From NCBI RefSeq assembly GCF_932526225.1, contig NC_064047.1:6881501-6945500 (forward strand): a stretch of 64,000 nt of DNA. Direction: 5' to 3'. Shown one piece after another: positions 25,801 through 34,378 of the stretch. This DNA comes from Nematostella vectensis. Lineage: Eukaryota > Cnidaria > Anthozoa > Actiniaria > Edwardsiidae. The stretch's first letter is position 1, and each line of letters starts with the position of its first letter. Under the pieces are notes generated by a model. The model did no database searches. It saw only the letters and a list, made by a program, of their open reading frames with translations, and was not told where the DNA came from. Both the position numbers and the translations under genes were made by a program.

Positions 25801-28800
25801 GAAGTCTTTTGGGGCATAATTGAGTGCTTTGCTTATGGATATTTGCAAGCAAAGGTGGATTCATGATGATTTTTTTCTTGTTTGGCTTTGCCTGGATGAG
25901 AAAATAATTTTCTAATGAATCACCACAGCTCTCCTAAATGCTGTCTTTTCTGAAACCAAATTGATTCCAAAATTGTTTACACTGCTATTCTGGGTCTGTA
26001 TGACCTGAAATTGATTTGTTTGGCTAAAAAGACTTATAAAAAAACCATCTGACTTTGGGGAGAGGAGTGTTGACTGGCCCTCCCCTCGTGAATTTTCCCC
26101 TGGATCTCCCAGAATGCTTTGCTATTCGTAACGGTATCCAAGTGGTTTCACAAGCCTCCAAGGAGTAGACATTGTGTTTTGAGGCCATGGAAATGAACCT
26201 GGAGGATCAGAATAAAGGTATCTATTTGTGTCTTGAGCTGTGTTTGCTGATCTCCCCCCTTGTGTGGTATTTTGAGCGTTTTATTGAGAGGGGTGATTCT
26301 GCTTTTCTTTCCTTGTTCGATTTGAAATTTGTCAAAGAACCTGTGCTATTATTTGGCTTAAGAGTAGTTGCCAACACCTTGGTTGAATGCATATCTTCAA
26401 GACCATTTATCCCTTAGACTGATGCCTGAGTGTCTTCATCTTGTTGCGTTTAGTTTGCATTTATGAATTTTTTGGGTTGTGGGTACTTCCCAAAGCCGGT
26501 ACAGGCCGGTTGAGGGGTCAATGTGTTAAGCTCTCTAATCTTGGTGAAACGCCAGAGGTGCGACTCCTGCCCCCCTCTTCTATTTTCAGTTAATAATATC
26601 GGAAATAATGACCGAAAGATGAAATCGTTCATCTACATAGTAGAATGACGTAATTTTATTACCCCTCTGGATATATATTCTGGATTTACTTCACATTTAT
26701 TTTACTTCAAGTCCTTGCGATTCTATCCTCGCTTGATATTTGCAAATACCACTTGAAAAGCACATCACAAGTGAGAATCGCTCGAACCTAAGCGCAGCAA
26801 GAACTCCAAGCAAAACTCCCTTTTCATTGCGTTTTTTTTTTTTCACATTTTCTCTAAAATTATGGATAGCGAAGGCGTGTAGAATGAACCAAGAGTTACT
26901 TGTGCTATTTGTTAACCAAGTTATTTCTGTTTTGCTGTTGGGTTTTATAGTCATATTAGCAACCAACCAGTACATGAACGTTATAGTTTAAGCTGTACAC
27001 GGACTGACCCATGAAGGCTAAACGACTTATCAGCTAAACGTCTTAATCATGTTAACAGGTCGTCGTGTACACACTAGACAAACTAAAGTTTGGGGTACAA
27101 GACGTCATCAGACTTGGACGCGGATTAGTTGACGACGGTTATTTTGACGAGAAAACGTCACACGGTTTCACTCGGAGAATCAACATCCTTGAGAATCGTC
27201 TGAATGATTTGAGAGCACATAGTAGCAAGGAGATGGCAAGGTACTGCAGGAAAGATAGAAAAGGGTGGGGGCGGGAAGGGGGGTTACTGTTGGGAGAAGG
27301 GCGGAGGCGAGGTGTACTTCGGGACGATGGGAGAGGAGCTGGGCTTAGGGGAAGTAGAAAGGAGATGGGTAGATACTTTAGGGAGGAAAGGTAAAGATGA
27401 TAGTGAGGGGGAAGTGGGGGAGGGGAGAAGAAAAGAGATCGTCTGGAACTTGTTTGGAGAAAGGAGGGAGGGTTTTAAAAGTACAATCGAAGGAGAGGGG
27501 AGTAGCAAGGATGATTTTTGGCTGGTCAAGAAACTACTAGGAGTAGAAACTAGTAGGAGTATGCCGTGGGACATGAGGCTAGGGGTAAGCAAGAAGGCAT
27601 GGTATTCTGGGAGGAAGTGGGATGAAAATGATACTGAGGAGGGGGGGGGGAGGGGGGATAGCAGTAAAAAGGCCAGGTATGCTGGGAGAAAGATGATGGC
27701 AATTAACCTGAAGGAACCTAAGAGTAATTGGGTAGCAGATGATTGGGGATTGGATTGTAGGCTAGACTTTTCCTTTCTGTGTTAACGCTGAATTTATACA
27801 AAAATAACACTCGTCCCGTTCAATTCAAAGGCTGTACGATCTGTACGTCATCCTGCTGAGACAGAACATCGACAGGATACATGATTGGCTTTTACGAGCG
27901 GAGTCCCGGATGACGCTGGACGACGGTATTGGTCCAACGCACGACGACGTTCTACAGCAACAAAAAGAACATTTCGTGAGTATTCCAGATATGGAATCAC
28001 CCCTTCATTTGTTACAGGGACAAGCAGTTGTGTGGTTTTTAACTATCATAAGTATCATCCAGTTAAAGCGAAGTAATATAAATCATTTTGATGCAATTTT
28101 CAATGCATTTTTTTTACTATTTTCAGGAGTTCCAGAAGGATCTTGGTGTCTTTTCCTCGATCAATATGATTTTTGAGATCGACGTAGAAGATCTACTTCT
28201 AGACAAGCATCTGAGTGAGGTACTTAGACAAGTACATATCATATTTGGAATTTTATCAATATGAGCTGCATACCACATTTGGAAAAGCCTGCAACTTGAT
28301 CTTATAACCACCATATTTGGTAACCTTATTGTGGACCGCATACAAAATTTGGAAATTTGCTTATGAATTGCGTAAAAAATTTGGTAATTTTCCAACTGAC
28401 CTGCCTACCATTATATTGAAGTTTGCTTTGCGAAATGCAAACCATATTTGGAATGGTGCCAAGCTATTTACTGCAAACATGCAGTTAAACTAATCCAAAA
28501 TTTCTCCTTGTTTGACAGGAGGTACAGTCGGCGAGTGAGCGGTGGGCGAAGGTGTTTAACTGGGCGGAGGAGAGGAAACAGCGACTGAACGAAGTGCTGT
28601 TTGACTGGGAGCAATTACGAAACTCGGAGCGGGAAATATTGGAATGGATGAGGGAGCGCGAATATGAACTTGAGGTCGTGGGGAGTACTGATATAACGAA
28701 TGGCGAAGAAGTTGCTGAACACATTCGAGTTCTACAGGTAGGGGATGGGAGGCGGGTCCCTTGTGTGGGGTAAGGGGCGGGTGTGCTTTTAGTGGGGGTG

Positions 28801-31800
28801 GGTAGGGAACGGATGTGCGTGTTTGAGGGGTAGGGGGACGGGTTTCTTGTGTGGCGGTAGGGGGACGGGTTCCTTATGTGGGGGTTGGGGGACGGGTATG
28901 TGTTTTGTGGGGGTGGGTAGGGGACGGGTGTGCGTGTTTGAGGGGTAGGGGGACGGGTTTCTTGTGTGGGGGTAGGGGGACGGGTTCCTTATTTGGGGGT
29001 AGGGGGACGGGTATGTGTTTTGTGGGGGTGGGTAGGGGACGGGTGTGCGTGTTTGAGGGGTAGGTGGACGGGTTTCTTGTGTGGGGTAGGGGGACGGGTG
29101 TGCGTGTTTGAGGGGTAGGGGGACGGGTTTCTTGTGTGGGGTAGGGGGGCGGGTGTGCGTTTTGTGGGGGTGGGTAGGGAACGGGTGTGCGTGTTTGAGG
29201 GGTAGGTGGACGGGTTTCTTGTGTGGGGGTAGGGGGACGAGTGTGCGTTTTGTGGGGGTGGGTAGGGAACGGGTGTGCGTGTTTGAGGGGTAGGGGGACG
29301 GGTTTCTTGTGTGGGGTAGGGGGGCGGGTGTGCGTTTTGTGGGGGTGGGTAGGAAACGGGTGTGCGTGTTTGAGGGGTAGGGGGATGGGTTTCTTCTGTG
29401 GGGTAGGGGGGCGGGTGTGCGTTTTGTGGGGGTGGGTAGGGGGACGAGTGTGCGTTTTGTGGGGGTGGGTAAGGAACGGGTGTGCGTGCTTGAAGGAAAG
29501 GGGGACGGGTTTCTTGTGTGGGGGTAGGGGGACGGGTTCCTTATGTGGGGGTAGGGGGACGGGTATGTGTTTTGTGGGGGTGGGTAGGGAACGGTTGTGC
29601 GTGTTTGAGGGGTAGGGGGACGGGTTTCTTGTGTGGGTAGGGCGGTTGTGCGGTTTTAGGTAGTTGGGGCACGTGTGTGGAGACAGTTGTTGTGTGTTTT
29701 GGGGGATGAAGGGTAGTGATCTTGTGGACGTGGGGAATGCGGGAACGAGTCGGCGATGACGTTGCATAGCATATTGGCGGTAAGGGTGTTCAGCGATGGT
29801 TGGATATGATTGGTTTGTGTATTTGTCGTCTTGAGGAGCAAAGTCATGCGATGAATTCGCTGAGCACATTAAGCCGTTTTTGTGTTAATTTTATGGGGAA
29901 GGGTTTGTAAATGATAGGATGACTGTCTTAATAACGCAGACTGGGATTGGCTCAGTATTGGGTAGTCAAATCCCGACTTTTTCATAGAGTATACTGTAGG
30001 CCTCTCGATTTCCCTGATAAAGGACTATAACGGGGAGGTCATTTTTTATACCACATATCATAAACCTGTGTTTGGGGCCTCTTGAGATGCCTTTGGTATT
30101 ATCTTCAATGAAAATACTTACACACTAACCCACACTGTAATTATTGTAAACTGCAGACTGATAAACTAAGTCAGTCTCTTCTGAAGACTGATGAATGCTA
30201 ATTGACACTATTTTAAAACAAATGTAATAACACCCATAAATGTAATAACAGCCATAAATGTAATAACACCCATAAATGTAATAACACCCATAAATGTAAT
30301 AACACCCATAAATGTAATAACACCCATAAATGTAATAACACCCATAAATGTAATAACACCCATAAATGTAATAACACCCATAAATGTGAACTACCCCTCC
30401 TCCCCCCAAAAATACCAATTACTACAAATAGTCCTGTTCATTAACCAATATGGTTCACTGAAGAGCGACTTTTACATTATACTTTTACTTATACACTAGG
30501 ACGCGGTAGACCAATTGAATCAAGGTGGTCGACGGTTGGACACACTTCGTAACATCAGCGTACGTCTCATAGCAGATGCGCAGTACAGCGACTCAGTGGC
30601 TCAGCGAATCAAGAGCGAGGTGCAAGATTTTGATGACTGCTGGCGATCAGCACTCGAAAACACAACCAGCCGCATCGCCCAGGTAAAGAAAGCCGTTTCT
30701 GTTGAGTATTGTGGTGGGCTCAAGAAGGTTTTAAGAATTTTTGTTGACCGCGAACGAGCTCTGAACGTCCAGAAATAAGGCTATTAGATTGGCTAAATTC
30801 CTCTGGTCACGACAGCATGCCGGGGACTAGGGAGAGAAAACAGAAAAGCCGGATACTAGGGATTAGTACCAAAATCGCATTCCAGGAAAGTCAAATGATG
30901 GGTCCTATCAATCATTCCTATTCCAATCCTTTTTGTCTGTTTTTATCAGCTAACATGTGCTCGAGAAAGGTTCTTGGAAATGTCTGCTTTGGTACAAAAC
31001 GTCAAGGAGTGGCTGTGTGGAGTCGAGGATATTCTTAGAAAATCTAACGAGTCTACTGGAAAACAGAAAGACGAGGAGAGGTCGTGTTTACATGAGATTG
31101 AGGTGAGTAGCAGCATCAACCATCACCACCACCACCATCATCATCACCATCATCATCATCATCATAACATCACGGGCGATAAGAAAATTTGAATTTCAAT
31201 CAGAATCGTTATTTGTGTGCATCTAGTGAAGTATTGATATCCGCTAAACTCGAGCCAACCTACACTTTTCTCACCCTTTAAAATGATCCCAATTTACCCT
31301 CCGTCCTTTGAAAAGCCCTAAAAAAATCCTTTAAACCGCCACAAACCCCGCTATTCGCATCCAATTCAGTGCGCTGCAGATGCATTCCTAGGATTGTCCG
31401 AGGAATGACTTTTTTGCCGCCAAGGGGGGATGCGCGCGCACCCTGCGCACCATGTGTCCTGCCTGGCGGTTTCAAGGATTACATCATCGTTAAAAATGGT
31501 AACGTTATCATTATTGCTAACACCATCTTTATTATTGCTAACACAAAATCATCATCACCATCTTCTTCTTTAACAAAATCCCGAGCTATTCCTTTTAGTA
31601 CAACTAGCTCGTAAAAGGAGAGCATTGACTCGCCTGTTCATTGAAATAAAGGCGCCTCCTCTCAAGGAAGGAATAATCGTTTTTCTTTTCCATGCAGCTG
31701 AAATACGACCAACGATACGAAAAGCACCTAAAGGTTGACAGAATTACTCAACTCGAGGCGGCCATTGCCGAAGAGATCGATCAGCCTTCCCATGATGCAA

Positions 31801-31979
31801 TGCACTTGGTCACCACTAATTTGATCAAAAGATACCAAGAGGCGTGCGAGGGACTGGAGAGGAGAAGAGAGGGATTACCGCTGCCTCAGCACGATGACTG
31901 TTGTCTCATGAAATATCTTAAAAGGAGAATAATGTTCGGCGGCTATCCTGAGAAGTTCGCAAACTTTTTCACTAAATGA
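4337..31979 (+). CDS. DMD: Dystrophin-like protein, short form (22 exons, 1066 aa)
   Basis: Exons: 4337-4403, 5444-5508, 8954-9049, 9296-9373, 13757-13849, 15264-15346, 15920-16003, 17193-17308, 18364-18977, 20525-20578, 21453-21494, 23907-23978, 24381-24652, 24940-24993, 25072-25225, 27059-27240, 27831-27975, 28127-28219, 28519-28737, 30500-30682, 30950-31102, 31698-31979. All joins have GT-AG sites and matching phases, and the total of 3201 nt divides by three. The order is tandem CH actin-binding domain, Ser/Thr/acid-rich linker, then spectrin-type repeats aligning with human dystrophin repeats 1-3 plus one more. Exon sizes of 78, 93 and 182 nt equal human exons 4, 5 and 11 as I remember them. 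The family links F-actin to the membrane glycoprotein complex. This copy stops at TGA 31977 and lacks WW, EF-hand and ZZ domains. Spectrin or utrophin kinship is the alternative; the CH2-to-repeat alignment favours dystrophin/utrophin. Confidence 0.88.
4705..4797 (+). repeat. Tandem repeat, about 20 bp x 5, intron 1
   Basis: Units of TTAGCCcAAATATGTG type recur with slight variation in spacing. The rest of intron 1 (4404-5443) shows nothing else I can name. Confidence 0.6.
5460..8510 (+). repeat. Exon-derived 55-bp minisatellite, about 55 copies
   Basis: The spacing of GGCCTTTACCAAATGGGTAA is 55 bp from copy to copy (5472, 5527, 5582, 5637 and on), with a few 53-bp units. The first copy is the real exon 2 of the dystrophin-like gene. 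Every later copy repeats the last 48 or so coding nt plus the donor CTCAG/GTAAGA. Units differ at a few positions only (GTGCAC or GTACAC, AAG or TTAAGG), so the array is young or homogenised. No copy has a polypyrimidine acceptor, so the copies are not complete exons. The reading frames through it give only repetitive false ORFs. Confidence 0.93.
9378..9446. repeat. (TA)n microsatellite at the exon 4 donor
   Basis: About 34 TA units begin immediately after GTAAC of the exon 4 splice donor. Confidence 0.9.
9508..9978. mobile_element. MITE-like element with imperfect terminal inverted repeats
   Basis: The left end CTGCCTTATTACATTTAATT and the complement of the right end, CTACCTTATTACACTTTATT, match over roughly 20-25 bp. 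The interior repeats TCGCGATTTT and CGCGAAAATAAAG blocks. It has no coding capacity. Target duplication is not clear. Confidence 0.5.
9980..10740. other. Intron 4 remainder
   Basis: Low-complexity AT and (AAC/GATAAC)n at 10075-10140. Nothing else supported. Confidence 0.4.
10864..12225 (-). pseudogene. LINE reverse transcriptase, partial
   Basis: The 453-codon open frame contains the RT motifs in order: [14 protein letters not shown] near residue 78, [13 protein letters not shown] (motif A), [15 protein letters not shown] (motif B), YVDDMT (catalytic motif C), and a late [14 protein letters not shown] block typical of CR1/L2/Rex-type LINEs. Such enzymes copy LINE RNA into DNA at a nick in the target. 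The frame has no internal stop, but the endonuclease and the proper C-terminus are missing, so it is a dead copy. The frame's initial methionine is probably internal to the original ORF2: upstream pieces in the same frame family (12337-12155) continue the linker. Confidence 0.8.
13032..13373 (-). pseudogene. LINE N-terminal ORF with hydrophobic leader and 2A-like motif
   Basis: Residues 11-30 form a hydrophobic, signal-peptide-like stretch ([17 protein letters not shown]). Near residue 95 comes [12 protein letters not shown], close to the 2A ribosome-skipping consensus D(V/I)ExNPGP but with H and L at two key places. Non-LTR elements with N-terminal 2A-like signals are known in marine invertebrates. 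Here the changed residues suggest loss of activity. The ORF continues past the motif for about 11 residues before a stop. Confidence 0.55.
13850..15263. other. Intron 5, AT-rich
   Basis: T-rich tract at 14370-14590. No gene, clear repeat array or element seen. Confidence 0.4.
15264..18470 (+). CDS. DMD: Dystrophin-like exons 6a-8 (start): CH2 domain
   Basis: Exon 6a (15264-15346) encodes the [14 protein letters not shown] helix. Exon 6b (15920-16003) carries the CH signature [18 protein letters not shown]. Exon 7 (17193-17308) carries [21 protein letters not shown] and VPKLLDPS. Exon 8 opens with [17 protein letters not shown], the last CH2 helix. CH2 covers about residues 146-245. Human dystrophin uses one exon of 173 nt where this gene has two, 83 and 84 nt. 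The donors of exons 6a, 6b and 7 each sit at the head of a tandem array. Confidence 0.87.
15347..15795 (+). repeat. Donor-anchored ~31-bp degenerate array with CRE octamers (intron 6a)
   Basis: Units of the form TGACGTCATCTACGCGCGGT followed by AAACCTGGG recur about 13 times. The first unit is the exon 6a donor itself (GTGAGCCATCCACCCGCGG). Most units contain the palindrome TGACGTCA, the CREB/ATF site, and CGCGCG. Confidence 0.8.
16004..16490 (+). repeat. Donor-anchored ~29-bp array carrying exon 6b 3' end (about 15 copies)
   Basis: Each unit is approximately GCAATACTGCACTCATATCG (the last 20 nt of exon 6b with small changes) followed by the donor GTAAGTAAC. Later units drift. Confidence 0.88.
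16513..16570. repeat. Small fold-back with GTCACGC arms
   Basis: TCTGACCCCTGTCACGC and the complement of its partner, TCTGATCCTGTCACGC, flank a short AG-rich loop. Confidence 0.5.
16606..16812. repeat. 30-bp tandem repeat x 7
   Basis: Exact 30-bp period: TCGCGCGCTTGTTCTCGCTT plus a CCTGTGTC-type stretch. Copies are nearly identical. The 60-115 codon frames across it on both strands are repeat artefacts. Confidence 0.9.
16906..17083. mobile_element. Fold-back MITE with GCGCGC-rich arms
   Basis: AATAGGCCATTCCA at the left matches the complement of TGGAATGGCCTATT at the right. The arms continue with TGCGCGCGC, an ACCATGG/ACCATAG block, and CTACC. Confidence 0.6.
17260..18290 (+). repeat. Donor-anchored ~100-bp array carrying exon 7 3' end (about 10 copies)
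   Basis: The first copy is the true exon 7 end (GTCTGGTCGGTGCCCAAACT, then ACTAGACCCGAGCG/GTAAGTACCGAG). Later units keep GTCTGGTCGGTACC, TACTAGACAAGAGCGGTAAG and ACCGAGT, with a CACGAGTATTACCGAGTGG spacer. So about 34 nt of coding sequence and the donor are copied each time. Confidence 0.88.
18440..24993 (+). CDS. DMD: Dystrophin-like exons 8-14: disordered linker
   Basis: The remainder of the 614-nt exon 8 and the short exons 20525-20578, 21453-21494, 23907-23978, 24381-24652 and 24940-24993 encode about 350 residues (roughly 246-596). They are rich in Ser, Thr, Asp and Glu with few hydrophobics, so a flexible hinge is likely. The small exons are all supported by good acceptors and donors (for example TTAACAG and GTAAGC around 20525-20578) and by phase. 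Exons of 54, 42 and 72 nt keep frame if skipped, so alternative splicing is plausible. Confidence 0.75.
18978..19930. other. Intron 8, left part
   Basis: Unique-looking intron sequence with no gene or array. It ends at a SINE. Confidence 0.35.
19936..20085 (-). mobile_element. tRNA-derived SINE with duplicated A-box half
   Basis: On the minus strand, TGGCCCAGTGCGTTAGCGC (A-box region) is followed about 60 nt later by CGGGTTCGATTCCCGG (a strong B box). A second, diverged A-box half (GTGACCCAGTTTGTTAGCGC) precedes it with the same downstream GTGGGGCCTCTCACC, so the head is partly duplicated. This is not a functional tRNA, since there is no proper acceptor stem. Confidence 0.7.
20914..20960. 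repeat. Near-perfect hairpin, 21-bp arms
   Basis: GGTTTACTATAGTGGCCCTA and the complement of its partner pair with one mismatch around a 5-nt loop. It may be a tiny MITE relic or a hairpin RNA. Confidence 0.65.
21495..22694. other. Intron 10, degenerate GCGTGACA-type repeats
   Basis: 21740-21970 holds about ten loose repeats of (A)CGCGTGACAAAAA and ACGTGAAAC types. The rest of the interval shows nothing I can name. Confidence 0.5.
22695..23703 (+). mobile_element. TTAA-flanked MITE (piggyBac-like), copy 1
   Basis: The ~1001-bp body lies between TTAA at 22695-22698 and TTAA at 23700-23703. Terminal inverted repeats are CACATTGACCCCTG and CCCATTGACTCCTG. A TTAA target and short TIRs fit the piggyBac superfamily. 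The internal frames (140 and 72 codons) resemble no transposase. An inverted copy lies at 25529-26529. Confidence 0.7.
25072..31979 (+). CDS. DMD: Dystrophin-like exons 15-22: spectrin-type rod and terminus
   Basis: Exons 25072-25225 and 27059-27240 match dystrophin repeat 1 ([17 protein letters not shown], then [16 protein letters not shown]). Exons 27831-27975, 28127-28219 and the start of 28519-28737 form repeat 2 ([31 protein letters not shown]). The rest of 28519-28737 and 30500-30682 form repeat 3. Exons 30950-31102 and 31698-31979 give a further repeat-like pair ([13 protein letters not shown]) and a unique basic tail ending [13 protein letters not shown]. The final exon has an intact stop and a poly(A) signal 20 nt later, so this end is real in the assembly. 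Confidence 0.83.
25370..25532. mobile_element. TTAA-bounded fold-back element
   Basis: TTAAGCGAGTCAACACGAAC at the left matches the complement of the right end, TTAAGCAAGTCAACACGAAC. The arms continue through GGCGCGCGC and GCTGAAAAAC blocks for about 70 nt each. The right TTAA is shared with the MITE at 25529. A related arm fragment (CGGCATCAAAAACGGCGCGC) lies at 13549. Confidence 0.6.
25529..26529 (-). mobile_element. TTAA-flanked MITE (piggyBac-like), copy 2, inverted
   Basis: TTAA at 25529-25532 and 26526-26529 bound a 993-bp body that is the reverse complement of the copy at 22695-23703, with a few changes and small indels. The shared 72-codon frame has identical ends in both copies. Confidence 0.72.
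27241..27780 (+). repeat. Purine-rich tract after the exon 16 donor
   Basis: From the donor at 27241 the sense strand is strongly G/A-rich with loose GGGAGGAAAG-like repeats. The 109-157 codon frames here are low-complexity artefacts. Confidence 0.5.
28738..29660 (+). repeat. Donor-anchored G-rich hierarchical array (G-quadruplex-prone)
   Basis: The exon 19 (28519-28737) donor GTAGGGGATGGGAGGCGGGT begins the first unit. Later units read GTAGGGGGACGGGTTTCTTG, TGTGGGGGTGGGTAGGG and GGGTGTGCGTGTTTGAGGGG in recurring order. Runs of three to six G on the transcribed-sense strand are continuous over 0.9 kb. A 331-codon antisense frame is an artefact of it. Confidence 0.85.
30222..30388. repeat. 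18-bp tandem repeat x 9
   Basis: AATAACACCCATAAATGT repeats with almost no variation, about 110 bp before the acceptor of exon 30500-30682. Confidence 0.9.
31117..31166. repeat. (CAT/CAC)n microsatellite
   Basis: CACCACCATCATCATCACCAT-type run close to the donor of exon 30950-31102. The rest of that intron (31167-31697) shows nothing nameable. Confidence 0.85.
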
Positions 31980-31998
31980 TAATTGTTGTTGAATGAAT

Positions 31999-32004
31999 AA
32001 TAAA
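31999..32004 (+). promoter_or_regulatory. Poly(A) signal of the dystrophin-like gene
   Basis: AATAAA lies 20 nt after the TGA stop, giving a 3' UTR of only about 40-50 nt. Confidence 0.7.
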
Positions 32005-32163
32005 TGCATTTGTTTTGTATGTGTTGACGATGGTATTGAATCAAATTTGCAATTGAAAAGCGCAAGCGAAAAAGCAGACAAAAATAAGAAGAAAAAAACG
32101 AGCAAATATGTTTTTTTACAATAAACGAATTAAGCAATCGATAATCGGAAAAACATAAATAAA

Positions 32164-32169
32164 TTTATT
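32164..32169 (-). promoter_or_regulatory. Poly(A) signal of the ECT2L-like gene
   Basis: TTTATT on the plus strand (AATAAA on the minus) lies about 325 nt past the ECT2L-like stop, and about 160 bp from the poly(A) signal of the converging dystrophin-like gene. Confidence 0.55.
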
Positions 32170-32491
32170 TGCTGTCTATATTACAAAAAAATATATTAAA
32201 ATATTTCACAAATATATTATTCTGAAACACTTCAAAATAATTAATAATCTAAGGCACCAAACACATAAGTTGATCTCACATATATCTTTTTTTTAAAGGC
32301 AAACTTTAATATTTCAGTACCGTAGCAGGCCTCGAAATATTGAAGCGGCACTACACAGGAACATCAAGAAAATATTGGGGGGCACAGCCACGCCCCTACT
32401 GGTCATTTCCTTATAATTTCTGAAAATATTGGGAGGCACGTGCCCCCAGTGCCCCACCCCCTGCTTTTACGGTATTTACGGTTACTTTTTC

Positions 32492-34378
32492 CTATCTGCC
32501 TTCAATTGCGGTGACGATTGTATTTTCCAGGACTGTAATCCATCGGATTTTCTGGTCCCAGGAACTAGCCTGGCAAAGCCACATTCTCTTTGAAGAAACG
32601 AGCACAAACGCATTTTTCAGGTCTGCAATAATAAATAGGTTTGCTTATCATATCGGGCACGTATCTAGAAGGTTAATTCTAATCTAATTCTTATCTACCT
32701 CTCGCCCCACTCACCAAATTCCAGGTAGGCGCCTACATATCTCTTAGGGCGAAGGAGCTCAGGTTTATCTAAGTTAAACTAGGAATTTCCAGACAAAACA
32801 GAAATTTCTCAAGTCTCCTGTCACGTGAAAAACCCTAACAACCATTTATTTATCTCCACTCATTCGCCTTGTGTTTTGTTTGTTCTTTGTCTAACAAACC
32901 CTACAAATAAGCATGGCGCTTTGGAAATGGTACCTTATTAAGTCCCCCCCCCTTGCACATACCTCTTGGTTACTTGTTAATTGCATCTTGACCGTATGAG
33001 ATAAAATATTTGGTGTATCAAATAACTTTAGACTCACGCTTTGTGTCGACGACATTCTGAACCTTGAGCTTTTTTAGACTGACACAGGCTTGAAACCTGG
33101 AAAAAAAGTGCACTATTTGGAGATGATAATGATTATGATATTGATTATATGATAATGGTGATGGTTGATGATTATATTATTATATAATAGTGATTGCATT
33201 GAAATAAAAATGTCGATGAAGATGACTTTTAAGTCATCTTCATCATTAAAATGATGGATGTGATAATGTTTGCAGTGAATATAGATGTCGACAATGATGC
33301 CTCTAATGAAGATGATGTTGATTAAGATTATGATGATGTTGGTGATGTTAATGACGATAATGATGGTGTCGATGTTGGTAAATTTGATGGTGATGGTGAT
33401 GGTAATAACGATGCTGGTGATAACGATGAGAGAATAATGCAGTTCTGTCACTTACTTATAACTTCTCCTGACAAGGCGCTTAAAGGGGACGAAATTATAC
33501 TTTAGTACGGCTGCTACCAAGCAGTCATTAAACAGATACATGCCGACGTCACCCACGTGCAAAAACAACCTACGGGAGGAAGAACAGCATTTTTGGCATA
33601 AAATTTCCAATAGGAAGAGAAAGAAAACCAGAGCATGAGCCTTAGAATGGAGTCTATAATTGCGAAAAGATTTATCACAGCAAAAAATACCTGTATTCAG
33701 GTTTGACGTCATTTCCGGTTGTAGGACTTGTAAGGAGAGCAAAATCCTCTTCGCGAATAAGTCGTCTTCCACGCTCGGCAAGAACCTGATAAACATGTCA
33801 GACAATAACCTGATAAATATGTCAGACAAAAACCTGATAAAAATGTCAGACAATAACCTGATAAAGATGTCAGACAATAACCTGATAAAGATGTCAGACA
33901 AAAACCTGATAAAAATGTCTGACAAGAACCTGATAAACATGTCAGAAAAAACTAGATAAACATGTCAAAAAGGTTGATAAACATGTCAGACAAGAACCTG
34001 ATAAACATGTCAGGCAAGAACCTGATAAACATGTCAGACATGAACCTGATAAACATGTAAGACAAGAACACGATAAACATGTCAGACAAAAACCTGATAA
34101 ACATGTCAGACAAGAACCTGAAAAACATGTCATACAAGAACATGATAAACATGTCAGACAAAAACCTGATAAACATGTCAGACAAGAACCTGATAAACAT
34201 GTCAGACAAAAACCTGATAAACATGTCAGACAAGAACCTGATAAACATGTCAGGCAAGAGCCTCATAAACATGTCAGACAAGAACCTGTGATAATATAAG
34301 TATTCAACTCACGGGACAGTTTAAGATGGTCTTCTGGAGCTCTTGCAGTGATCTCTCTCGATCGAGTCTTTCATTGTA
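32492..34378 (-). CDS. ECT2L: ECT2L-like exons 25-29: PH domain and C-terminus
   Basis: Exon 26 holds VLAERGRRLIREEDFALL. Exon 27 holds GMYLFNDCLVAAVLKYNF, the typical RTLFLFND strand of DH-linked PH domains. Exon 28 has VSLKKLKVQNVVDTK. Exon 29 has NAFVLVSSKRMWLCQASS and the conserved Trp of the last helix (KIRWITVLENTI). The protein ends seven residues after that helix, so there is no further domain. Confidence 0.84.

Noticed and set aside
28874-29869. 331-codon minus-strand ORF rich in Pro, His and Thr
   Set aside because: Antisense reading of the G-rich tandem array; composition follows the repeat exactly.
30125-30418. ORF with repeated YYIYGC
   Set aside because: Artefact of the 18-bp tandem repeat.
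33452-34291. ORFs of IRFLSDMF / NLINMSDK repeats
   Set aside because: Products of the 24-bp acceptor array; kept only as a hypothesis about alternative acceptors.
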